From assembly GCA_003008705.1 (NCBI GenBank), contig PDUO01000010.1, positions 806,001-870,000 of the forward strand: a DNA stretch of 64,000 nucleotides. The letters are read 5' to 3'. The translations under genes and the position numbers were made by a program. Below are positions 47,834 to 58,006 of this stretch, piece by piece. How positions within the stretch are numbered: position 1 is the stretch's first letter; the number at the start of each line of letters is the position of its first letter. The notes below the pieces were generated by a model. It had not been told where the DNA came from. It made no database searches and saw nothing but the letters and a program-made list of their open reading frames with translations. Origin of the DNA: Pezicula radicicola. Lineage: Eukaryota; Ascomycota; Leotiomycetes; Helotiales; Dermateaceae.

Positions 47834-48793
47834 TTATTCAAAGATGGCTACAGCTCGGATTGGACTTCCACTACCGCCAATAAGCTTCAATGGGAAGCCA
47901 ACGAACCGGAATCGTCCGCGTCCGAGAAGCGATTCCAAATTATCGAGACCCTCAATATGAGTGATGCCTCGCTCTCCACACAGATTATGTGCGATGAAGT
48001 TCAGCTCACCCTCAGGCGCAGGCGATACGGCCTCGACACCGAAGATCTTGCAGCCCTTATCGGCGAGCCAGTGGACGGACTCGGGAACCAGGCCAGGAAA
48101 ATCATGTTGCCATCTGGGGTCTTCGGGAGACACTCTTATTATATCTAGAGGAAGTGGTCAACTGGGGATTCTTGAATGGAGCTGAGCTAAGCTTCGAGCC
48201 GTGGATTCTTACGCCATGTACAGCAATACTGTATCGCGGATCTTGATCTGCTGGCCGGACTTGGCGAGCGCGGCTTCCGTCTCCTTTACACTGATGCCAG
48301 CACCAAGTTCCGCATGGCTAAGATCCAGGCAGATGCCCTCAGTGTAGAAGTCGCTTAGTGGCATCTGGTCGACGGACAGGGCGCCGGGCGTGGGATCAAA
48401 GTGCTTTGGCGCATCGACGTGTGTGCCGGCGTGGTCAGACATAGAGATGTAGAAGGACGAGCTACGGAAGGTTGTATTGCCCGCTACCATGGGCTGGTGG
48501 GTGTCCCATGGGGTCATGACGAATGGAGGGTGGAAGGGATGGCATAGTGCACGGTGCTTCAGTTCACGGGAGAGATCAACGATGGTTGATTTAGACGACG
48601 TCGTTAAGGCAGCTCGAGATATTTCGAAAGCAGAGCATCTAGAAATTGAGTTTACGGGCCGGAGTGGCAGCCAGAAGGCATTGCGGGGGATTACGTTTCG
48701 TGGTAGCATTATATGTTGTATCTTTCGTAATGTGGCAAGCAGAGGTCTTTTCAGCGTGATAAGCGAGGGGAGAATCATCATATTAGCAGGCAC
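47834..48793 (-). CDS. Cyclase / kynurenine-formamidase-like metal hydrolase
   Basis: Exons 48793-48213 and 48134-47834, joined by a GTAAGA...AAG intron, give 293 aa. The cyclase-family metal motif H-x-G-T-H-x-D-x-P-x-H is present as SDHAGTHVDAPKHF. The C-terminal half has HNLCGERGITHIEGLDNLESL and GFPLKLIGGSGSPIRAVAIF, both typical of the family. It would hydrolyse an amide or lactone with bound metal; N-formylkynurenine hydrolysis is the best-known reaction in the wider family, but the true substrate is unknown. The first 30-40 residues are basic and unlike the family; they may be a mitochondrial presequence, or translation may start at Met29 (48709). The segment after the intron is shorter than usual for the family, so the splice site is moderately uncertain. 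Confidence 0.75.
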
Positions 48794-49712
48794 AAACTTA
48801 CAGTAGCTATTCCGGAGGCTAGAGGCACACGATTAAAGCCGAGCCTAAGCTGTAGGTTTGCGACCCCACAGTCCGGGGACAGAGTCCGAATGTTCGGTGT
48901 TTGTTTCCGGTGACTGTTAACTGGTCTTCCAGTAGTATTATCTGATATAGTATAGTGATTATTTTATTCCATTTTTTTAACTTAATAGGTTCTTACAATT
49001 TTACAGTAGTTTACTATAATAATAACTTGGAAATTTTATATTTAAATTAGTTAAATTAGTTGTATAAATACAGGCTATTAGCTAATTATTGGCTAATAAG
49101 TCACCTTATACTACTAATTCTTCTAGGCCTTTCCGTAATACTAAATCTTTTAAGGGTCGTGTTACGTCTCAGACTACTTTTGCTTGTCGCCGATACCTAC
49201 TATATACACACTAATACAACCACACTATCTCCAGGTATTAACTACATCTTTTGCCTTATTAAGGCAGAGTTGCATAAGGTAGAGTCGCAATTATAGGGTT
49301 AAATTATATTATTATAATATTAAGTATAGCTAATTATATAAGTATCTGCTACTCCCTGTTATTTTCTAATATATATATGTATATCTAGATTAAGGTACTA
49401 ACTATACTTACCTTATAGTTGTGGGTACGGAAGTACTTTATATAACCCGGTGCCGGAGGTGTGTACTTATACGAGATGTAGTAAGGAGGCTTGGCAGTCG
49501 GCGACAGTAGTCGGCGACACAGCAGAAGTGGTCGGAGACGTATATAAGGCCCTCTTTCAACAGTGTCTACCTTTAATAATACCTCTCTTGTCTTCTCTTC
49601 TCTTGTACATACATAACAATAGCACTCAGAACACTACAGGTCTTGATCCGAGACAAAGCCATTTGCACTTATTTGATCTCTGAGTTTCCCATTGCCTCCT
49701 CTTAAGTCCAGC
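48794..49712. other. AT-rich intergenic region before the second CmcJ-like gene
   Basis: The cyclase promoter is at the left. From about 48.93 to 49.43 kb the sequence is strongly AT-rich with no open frames of note; it contains one chance ATCWGATAA match (48938-48946). The right end is the CmcJ-like promoter. Confidence 0.55.
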
Positions 49713-50603
49713 ATGACAACCGCAACGTTCAAATACATCGACTCGTCTACCTATGACCCGCATGCTACGGAACCCTTTAAGAAACCCTGGAACAAGGTTG
49801 ATGGACCTGGCTATTCCTACAAACTCAAAGACTACACGCGTTCTGTGCATAACCTACGTGGTCAGGAATCAGATTTTTCCATCGACAATTCTGGCTTTGG
49901 TGTCTACTATGCACCCTCGGATGAGAAGTCGTTTACAGATGATAAACAGATCCGAAAAAGATACTATGCAGACGTGGAGGCACTGCTTCGGCGAGAACTC
50001 CCTGGTGTAAAGAAGGTGGTTATATTCGATCATACTATACGGCGTCGGGACAAGAACTCTCCTCGACAACCTGTCCAACTCGTACATATCGACCAGACGC
50101 CACGCGCGGCTGAAGCAAGAGTACGTCGCAACGTTCCAGAGGACGAGGCAGAACGCCTTTTAAAAGGCCGGTACCAGATCGTTAACGTCTGGCGTCCAAT
50201 CCAAAATCCGGCCTCAGACACCCCATTAGCCGTGATTGACGCACGAAGCATGGACCCCGCCGATTTCGTGAAGGTAGATCTGCTATATCCTAAAGAGAGC
50301 GATCAGCTAGGAGATGTCCTACCGGACCCTGACTCGGTTTTCTCAACTGAAGGCTACGAGGTCAAGGGCGAGCAGTATGCCATCGCACCTAACGATAAGC
50401 ACCGCTTCTACTATATGAAGGATATGACGCCAGATGAGGCCATGTTTATTAAATGTTTCGATTCGCATAGTGCCCAGATGCCCGGCGGGAAGACGGATAT
50501 CGCACTTGGATCTGGCCATACTGCCTTTGTGGATCAGCAGACCCCGGCTGATGCACCTGGGAGGCAGAGTATCGAGGTTCGATGCCTGGTGTTTTATGTC
50601 TGA
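49713..50603 (+). CDS. CmcJ/GA4-desaturase-family oxygenase (intact)
   Basis: A single exon from the ATG at 49713 gives 296 aa, the normal length. Family features are the N-terminal FKYIDSSTYDPHATEP, VVIFDHTIRRRD, the metal-binding-like LVHIDQTPRAAEARVRR, IVNVWRPIQNPASDTPLAV and MTPDEAMFIKCFDS, ending in SIEVRCLVFYV. The fungal family includes AsaB and NvfI, Fe/alpha-ketoglutarate enzymes of secondary metabolism. It is paralogous to the frameshifted copy 2.5 kb upstream, in the same orientation, with the cyclase between them on the opposite strand. The two are clearly diverged (H-L-D against H-I-D core, different flanks), so this is not a recent tandem duplication. Substrate unknown. Confidence 0.88.
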   Translation: MTTATFKYIDSSTYDPHATEPFKKPWNKVDGPGYSYKLKDYTRSVHNLRGQESDFSIDNSGFGVYYAPSDEKSFTDDKQIRKRYYADVEALLRRELPGVKKVVIFDHTIRRRDKNSPRQPVQLVHIDQTPRAAEARVRRNVPEDEAERLLKGRYQIVNVWRPIQNPASDTPLAVIDARSMDPADFVKVDLLYPKESDQLGDVLPDPDSVFSTEGYEVKGEQYAIAPNDKHRFYYMKDMTPDEAMFIKCFDSHSAQMPGGKTDIALGSGHTAFVDQQTPADAPGRQSIEVRCLVFYV

Positions 50604-51383
50604 GTGTCTGACCGATTTGAGAGATACTGTAATCGGAAGCTTAGCCGGGAGTCGTTGGATAGACTACGCGTGATAAGTGCAGTCAGACGCGAAGAACAGA
50701 TGATGAGCAGCGAGTTCGAGGCGTGGTATGCACACCGAGACGTTTTATAGGGTAGATCTGTCCGGTGTGATGTTGTCATAGGATGGTGGTTAGGCGTGCT
50801 TCATGTCGGATTCAGGAGAGAAACCTATTAAGTGCTCGGCCACTGAGATTGTGTCTTTATTATGCAGTCGTTAAAAGAAGAAAATTATTCAATGTATATC
50901 TATATTCTGCGTCATATTTCACTCCAAGTCTACAGTACTAAACAACTAGTAATAGTTAGAAGTGAATTTTATACCAAAAGCAGCTGTTTTACTACCTTTT
51001 CTAGATAGAACTTTAAAGTTATTAACGTATTACTATTAGGACTTGATATTATTGTTATTACATTACTACTGGCCCTATAGTTGTATTCTAGCAACAAGCA
51101 ACAGATTAACAAGCTTGCAGAAGTAGGGGTCAAAAAGAAATAATTAAGTTTGTTGAGTAAAAAGTTGTTACTTCTGTACATCAACTGTATAAGATAACTT
51201 TGATTCTAGCTGATGTCTGAAAAGTTTTAGATATAAATCATCTGAGCTTATCTCCCTAGGTCAGTTATGGATGTCCTAGTGATTGCTAGGCATCTCATCC
51301 GATTCTTCTCCATACGCCAAACTCACTGACTAAACCCTAATAGTAAACAAGTTCATTTTAGCTTAATGGTTCCTTATCTAAAA
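50604..51383. other. AT-rich intergenic region
   Basis: 780 bp between convergent 3' ends of the CmcJ-like gene and the amidase. AT-rich, no feature recognised. Confidence 0.55.
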
Positions 51384-52934
51384 TCAAAACAGCTTATGCA
51401 CAAACCCTCCCTCCTTTTCAAAAACCTCCCCAATACTCTTAGCAGCATACAGCAGATGCAAATCTCGATATCTCGGAGCAACTAAAGTCAAACCGACTGG
51501 CATATCATTCTCGCCTTTAAAGCCAGGCAGATTCAAAACTGGCACCTGTAAGATTGTCCAGAGACCACAAAACGACTTTATAATCTCTCATTAGCAAATA
51601 TATCACTATGTTATTAAAGTTGAATAAAACATACAGGATCGCCAGTTGATTTCAGTCCTAATGGTGCTTCGTCAACTGCACTTGGCGTAATCACTGCATC
51701 ATATTTACTAGCGATCTCGTCCCAGATTGGGCGGCAGCGAGCGCACTCGTCGTAAGCTTCGAGTTGGGCTTTCCTGCTTAATTTTGACTGGTTCTCGACC
51801 ATGTCTATAAAATACTTAGAAAGTTTATCTTTGCCAAGAAGGTAATCTATGAATTTAGTTAGTAACATTCTGACATCTTAAGTGTATGAAATATGATTTT
51901 AAGTCTACTCACTGCCGAGAAAGCTCGTCCTCCCTTCTCCAGCCAAAATGTTGGCATTCAATTCGGCCAATCGAGTGAAATCTTCCGGCAATTCTAGCTC
52001 CGTGACGTCCGCACCATGGCTCCTCAGAATCTGCTGTGCCTTTTCATAGGCAGCAATAGTGCCTGGCCCTGCTTTTGGCCATATAGCGGTCTTGCAGAAA
52101 GCGATATTTGCATCTTTGAGTGGAAATGGGTTTGAAGGAATAGACTCGTCATCAGCTAATTGGAAGACTTCTGATAACAATTCCAGATCTTCTACAGATC
52201 GAGTAAAGAATCCTAACGTGTCGGTGGTCATAGCCCATTGTGCTAGTCCTTCACGAGAAATAGCTCCCCATGTAGCCTAAAATAGAGATAAGTAACTATA
52301 TCCAAAATTTCCAAATCATACCACTTCGTGTTTCTAGATTTAGATCCTGAATTAGATAGGGAATTCCCCATACCTTAAAAGCATAAACCCCATTAAAACT
52401 CCCCGGCCGAATTACACTCCCAAAAGTCTGCGTACCAAGCGCAATTGGGATCTGGAAATCCCCAACAGCGGCTCCCGAACCCGATGAAGAACCACCAGGT
52501 GTTCGTTTGGGGTCATGAGCATTCCCACAAGGGCCTCCATCCACCTTGCCAGCAAATTCGGTAGTAGCTAACTTTCCAAAGATCAGAGCACCAGAAGCTC
52601 GTAGTGTGATCACCGGTGCGGCATCAACTAACATTGTTGGGGCTGATTCGTAGATTTTAGATGCATAGCGTGTTGGCATGTCTTTGGTTAGGATTATGTC
52701 TTTCACACCGATCGGGATCCCATGCAGTGGTCCTCGCTCTGAGAGAGGCAGTTTATCGAGTTCTTTGGCTTGTGAGAGAACATAATCTGGATCCAAGTAT
52801 GTCCATGCTTTGATTGTACTATCACGGGAGGAGATGCGTGACAGCAGGGATTTTGCATAGTCTTCTACTGTCAAATGGCCACTTCGGATTAGCTTCGAAA
52901 CGTCACTCGCTGATAACTTCCATAATTCGGTCAT
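51384..52934 (-). CDS. Amidase-signature family hydrolase
   Basis: Four exons (52934-52374, 52276-51913, 51846-51635, 51575-51384) give 442 aa. The intron 51847-51912 has a textbook TACTAAC branch site. The amidase-signature catalytic triad is visible: Lys in PIGVKDIILTKD, cis-Ser in TPGGSSSGSGAAV, and the nucleophile in the TQTFGSVIRPGSFNGVYAFK segment. The C-terminal part FCGLWTILQVPVLNLPGF is also typical. It would hydrolyse an amide to a carboxylate plus ammonia or amine. The start chosen (52934) gives MTELWKLSA; an open extension of 61 codons upstream looks non-coding. The Zn2Cys6 regulator gene lies just upstream on the same strand and may control it. Substrate unknown; GatA-like and urea-amidolyase-type roles are not supported by context. 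Confidence 0.88.
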
Positions 52935-53502
52935 TTTCGTGTATGCAATTGTGCTTGTTTGATAATAGCTCTTTCCAGGGAGACCAAGAATGAGACAAGA
53001 CTGAAAAGGCTGTTGGTAGATGAGCTTAGCTTTTTTTGTCATGGAAGTCATATTGACGTCAGCAAAAGCTTGAAGAAGCTGCATCCCATTTTCAAGAACT
53101 ACGGAGCTCCTAAGCAACCCTCTCCTTAGCCTCGGCTGACGAGACGGAATACTGTAATTCTTTATTTAGAAAGAGTTAACTGGCAACAGCAAATTAATTA
53201 TTTTGAGCTTTTTTGTAGTTAGTAAGGTTTCTCTTAATTTCTAATACTGTAAGCTCTTTTAATTTTGTGCGTTCGAAGGCGTCGCAAACAGATTCCAACA
53301 CTAGCGCTAACATGCTCGAAGATAAGACAGATGCCGTCTTTTCCCAAGAGCTTATCCTAAAATTTTATGGGAAAATTAGGCCATTAGATATAAAAAAAAG
53401 CTATAAAGTATAGTAATCTTTTCAGCAAATTTTCACGTCGTCCAATTATAAGCGACACAATATTTGAATGAGATGCTTTTGAATGACCCTGATCCAACCA
53501 TC
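52935..53502. promoter_or_regulatory. Amidase promoter region
   Basis: 570 bp between the 3' end of the regulator gene and the amidase start. AT-rich in its right half; no CGG-triplet pair typical of Zn2Cys6 targets was noticed. Confidence 0.4.
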
Positions 53503-56009
53503 TCAGCCCAGCGCCCAGCTGGTTGGGGACCAGAAATCTGTTCCTAAATGAGTTGGTGACTGTGAAGAAATCCCTCGTTCATTATAGCTTTCGATCTCCA
53601 TCTGATTATTCATGCTAGGAGGTGAATCTCGGACAAAGGACGCATCCGAGGACTGTTGCATCTCCCATTGAGGTTGTTGACATAACGCACATCTTGTTTG
53701 GTTTGAGATACGATTAGACTGCTCGACCAGATTATTCATGTCACGAGAGGCCGGATCCGAAAAGATCGGACGCTCATCCCGACATATCTCCTTGATCATT
53801 TTGAGCACTCCGGAATGAGCACCGAATACTGTTAACTTTGCCAAATACTCTTCTAGTAAGGCTGCGTCTTCTGCCAGAAGCCGCTGACGTGGCACCTCAT
53901 TAGGATCATTTTTAACAGAGATCTCCTTCGCTAGTAATTCGAAGGTATCCCGGTAGACCTCTGCCTTCTCCCATCTCTCCGCTAGAATAACGAGATTGTT
54001 CGAGCAAGCTCGTATAGCATGAGAAACGTAATCAGCTGCAAACTCTGGCGACCTTGACTTTAGCGGCGTCGCCCAGAAGCAGTATAGTATAGTGACACCT
54101 GCCTGTAATTGTGCCAAGAGCTAACTACTGTTAGTGTATGATTCTGTCCGGGGCATTCGTCACTTACAGCTAGCCATGGAGGAGCAGTTTGTCTGCCTCT
54201 CTGAATATCTCGAAACGCTAGACAGGCATTACACAATGCAGTTATGACTTTTGCATTAGGATAACGGCCTTGTTCTTCCTTGGTAGGTGGTAAAAGAAAC
54301 ATAACACAGTAATAGTAAAGCATCTCTAACCACTTTTTACCCTCATAACCACGATCTGGTTTAGTATAATCACTAATCGATGCTCGCCAATTATCAAGCT
54401 CTAGAGAAAACCGAGAACGTGTAGCGCTATCCATAGAGTTGGTCTGGGCAAGGGCTGTAAGAATACGAGATTGAATTAAACGAGCTCTGACTTTATGGAG
54501 AGTCGCTGAAGCACTTGTGGGTTCTGAGATCTCTGGGTTTCGAATGGCAAGCACCGTTGTGTCCTTGGTAATTAAAGCATCATCGACATCTGCGAAGAGC
54601 TGCGTTTGTTGTTAGCCCTGTTATTCGAGCAGTAAGAAGCGCTTACGTCTACGGTAATATAGTCATCTGGTATCATTACCGGATATCCAAAACCAGTTGC
54701 AACAGCTCGATCTAGCGTATAGCATGACCACCAGATGCGTTGTCGACACTGATTCTCGAGCACAGCTCCTTGGCTCTCTATACTCCTTAAAGACTCCTGA
54801 CGATGAAGACCTGCCATTACCGCTGTGCGGATAGCATTTGAGTTCATTTGAATGATGGTAGAAGAAGAAGAGCAGTGGAGGGCGTGCATCGCTAACAAGA
54901 GAAAGCCTTGTGTCTGGCAGACTAAAGAACCTTCTTGGAGGACCTTTGGGAAATAAACTCTCGTTGCAAGATTATAATATGCTTTAGAATTATGTGCACC
55001 AACACAGCTTTGATCCATGATTAAGGCACCAATAGAGTAGACCATACTCACGATAAAATCTTCCCAATATCGGGTGTAAATACTCGAAGGAGATTGAACT
55101 AGTTGTCGCTGTCTCCAGTTGTTGTAAAGCTCATCCCACGTCTCACGATGTAAAAAGGGATACTGTGAGTGTATGACTTGAAAATAGATGCTGATCATTA
55201 AGGATGCTGTGCTCTCCGTTGTGTTTTTTAAGAGGTGCGTATCAAGCCCATCTTGAAAGTCCGCGCTCACTCCTTGCGGCGACTGAGAACTTGATAGTTG
55301 ATAGCTCGGAGCGTCAGTTTCTAGAGACAGGTTTGGAATAGCTAGGGATATAGGAAATGAGACCGCTTGTGTGGGTAAGTGTGTACTGTTCCCGACATCA
55401 TTATTAAGTGTGTCCCAGGCACAATTCGGATTTGAACTTGGATTATTAGACGTCTGTAGTCTATCATCGTGAGACTCAGGTGATGAATTAGACCCAGGTC
55501 TTCGTCGGCATTGTGAACTGACTGCACTTGATTCTTGAGTGTATAGATGGTCTTCCGCAACTTCTGGGTTCGATGCTCGAAGCTTCTCTTCTAATAGAGC
55601 AATGTGATTCTGGAGCGCATCCACAAAGCTTTGAATAGTGATTAGTCCTGAGGCTAATGCTTGATGATATTGGAAATACCTTTTCGGGTAATCAGACTTC
55701 CAACTTGGTTCCATTGGTAAACAATCTAGCATATATGCTGGTTAGTTGATAGGTCGTACATGGTAATAGCACCATACCGATCCCTGCTCTTTCACAGTGA
55801 CTGCATTTCGGCTTTGCATTATCACACTATGGTCAACCGTGTTAGTGTGGATCCTCAGATAGCATGAAGGGGGATGATTAGACCTTCTGCTTCTTCAGTC
55901 GACATCTACGACATGCAAGTACTCTTGATCTCTTTCGTGGCTGTCCCTCCCGTGGTTGGCTGCCTTGCGAGACGAATGGAGCATGTGAAGTAGTAGGCGA
56001 CTGCATCAT
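53503..56009 (-). CDS. Zn2Cys6 transcription factor with fungal-specific regulatory domain
   Basis: Five exons (56009-55884, 55826-55778, 55725-54647, 54599-54168, 54120-53503) give 767 aa. The zinc cluster is assembled from the first three exons and reads C-x2-C-x6-C-x6-C-x2-C-x6-C (ACRRCRLKKQKC, then CSHCERAGIDC). A basic stretch, PRKRSR, precedes it. A short coiled-coil-like segment (FVDALQNHIALLEEKL) follows, suggesting dimer formation. Residues of roughly 230-600 form the fungal transcription-factor domain, with PFLHRETWDELYNNW and RIWWSCYTLDRAVATGFGYP as landmarks. The zinc cluster would be lost if only the largest open frame were annotated. It lies between the amidase and the catalase relic and is the only regulator in the accessory island, so local control is likely but unproven. 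Confidence 0.9.
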
Positions 56010-57126
56010 TAGAATCGTGTCGTGAGTTGCAGGCCTTCAGGCTTTCTCTTGGGTGCCCAGGACCCGAAAATCATCGACAGGACTTGACCGTCAACACGTC
56101 ACGTGTAGAAAGCTACGAAGGTACGGAGTACAGCACAGACAGGTGGATCAGAAAGGAGTAGTCATAGAGAATATGAATTATCTGTTCAACCATACTATTA
56201 TTGTTATTCGAGTTGAACATGACGCCCTTTGATTCAAAAATTTTCATCTACTCTATTATATAAGATGCACGTGCAATGACCGCATACCTTAGAAATACAG
56301 GACTTCGTACTTCGTATGCTTCCCCTGGTAATCGTCGGTATCGCTCTTAGTCAGGGACAGTGATTTAAGAACTCTCAGATTTGTATGTATTGTACAGTGA
56401 TCTCGCTGCAAACCGTATCCCTCTGACCGTTGTGCTGAGCCACATGAGGCGTGCTGTGCGCCACTGGCTGCACAATGGTTCGAATGGTTAATAAGTTAGT
56501 AAGCGAGGCCGACAATTAAGCAAAGTCTGGTTCCAGGAGAGAAAAGCATCAAGTGACTACCTAGGGCATACATATCTCGGAGCCTGTAATCTAAACACTG
56601 CTGTAGTCAATATTATGCATCTTTGAATACTTAGTAGAATCCATTAAAAAAGGGGCTTCGGACTTATTAAGCGACTCACTCGGACTTTGACTGCGAAGCT
56701 CGGTAATAATCTGCGGACGATTATTGCGTATGCGTCGGACAAGAGCTGCGATTTATTTCTTCCAAAGAAAGCTCCGGCCGGAATAACTTTTCTAGATTAC
56801 TATTTCAAATGTTTCTAAAGTGTCCCATAGGAAAGGAGCTCATGTAAGTGGTCATCGTCTGTCATGGGAATGCTCTGCAGTTCAAGACGAAGCAGTGGCT
56901 ACAAGCACGCTAGACGACTGCCCAATGCTAGACATGATAGCAAAAAGCATCTTTATGAGGTATCTTAGATCGACTGAGTCTCAAAAATTTTTAATGGCCT
57001 TTGATCTCGCTATACCTATACCTATACCTATGCCAAATGTTATGTGTTGTCGGCCATAATTTTAGGCCCCGCGATGTGGAATATCTCTTAAGAAGGTGGT
57101 GACTGCGGATGGCTCCATGCCACTGA
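56010..57126. other. Intergenic region upstream of the regulator
   Basis: 1.1 kb with the regulator promoter at its left end. No catalase core or other coding sequence could be found here, which matters for the truncated domain that follows. Confidence 0.55.
57011..57034. repeat. TATACC hexamer repeat
   Basis: Three perfect TATACC units and one TATGCC unit. Confidence 0.75.
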
Positions 57127-57615
57127 ACTGTTGATTTGTTAGCAGTAGGCGCCTTAATTTTCACCATAGGTCCAAAACGTCAAGCCGTGAAGCCTTCATC
57201 CGGTGGCAAAGGTGTCCAGCCAGATCACCACTTCGAAGGTACAGCCTTCGACTCCATCTACATCCCAGGTGGTGAACATGTCTCCAACCTCCTATCACAA
57301 GGTCGTGTAGTCCACTGGGTACAAGAAGCCTTTGGACATTGCAAAGCCATCGGAGCAACCGGTGAAGGTGTAGAACTTGTAAAGAAAGCATGCAGAGAAC
57401 TAAGCGCAATGAAGTTTAGTGAAGAGGCTGATGTTGTTGATTGCTATGGTGTTGTAACAGCTTCGAAAGTTGGTGCTAGTCCTGAGAGTCTGAAGGAGGG
57501 ACTTAAAATGGTGAAGGGTGCTAAGAACTTTATTGATGCTTATGCGTTTAATATTTCGCAGCATCGTAACTTTAAGAGGGAGTTGGATGGGTTGACTAGT
57601 GCTCTTGCTTATTAG
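57127..57615 (+). pseudogene. Orphan C-terminal domain of a large-subunit catalase
   Basis: The open frame, preceded by an in-frame TGA at 57124, encodes about 160 residues matching the flavodoxin/DJ-1-like C-terminal domain of large-subunit (HPII-type) catalases: TIGPKRQAVKP, PDHHFEGTAFDSIYIPGG, RVVHWVQEAFGHCKAIGATGE, CYGVVTASKV and a closing AYAFNISQHRNFKRELDG with a final LAY. The haem-binding core (over 500 residues in family members) is absent, and no ATG opens the frame until far inside the domain. Upstream 1.1 kb shows no core exons. It is best read as a 5'-truncated catalase pseudogene whose remaining frame is still undamaged, implying a recent deletion, or as a domain spliced to something I missed. 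Large catalases degrade hydrogen peroxide; this fragment cannot. Confidence 0.75.
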
Positions 57616-58006
57616 GAACTGTTTTAGTGGTGGATGAAAGGGGCGTTACTAACTTGGTTTGGCTGTTTATAGGAATAGGTTCTTGTTGGTCGGCTTATGT
57701 ACCTTGTACATCATTTCTCTGACTTGTCTGTGATTGTGCTGGACTTTGTAAACAATGATGTATATTATGAATTCAACACTTTATTGAAGATAAGAGTGGC
57801 AACAAAGACAGTGATGAGCAGTCCTTGAGCAGGAGCACCAAAATGGATATTTCACTCGCCAATAGAGGACCAAGTAAGAATAACTCGTAGTTATCGCTTC
57901 GTCGGACCGTTCTAAGAATTCGATTGTCTATCCTTACTCGTATTCAGAGACTTTTCATTTTCATTATATATCTTACCCAATCATTCATTCGACCCAGCCA
58001 ATCCAA
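57616..58006. other. Intergenic region, catalase relic to CDT2 3' end
   Basis: 390 bp between convergent 3' ends. No feature recognised. Confidence 0.5.

Noticed and set aside
48938..48946. ATCWGATAA match outside the siderophore cluster
   Set aside because: Single copy in an AT-rich gap, consistent with the roughly one match expected by chance in the window.
51877..51912. 36-nt intron in the amidase (acceptor at 51877)
   Set aside because: Too short for a spliceosomal intron; the 66-nt alternative has a perfect branch site and a more family-like junction.
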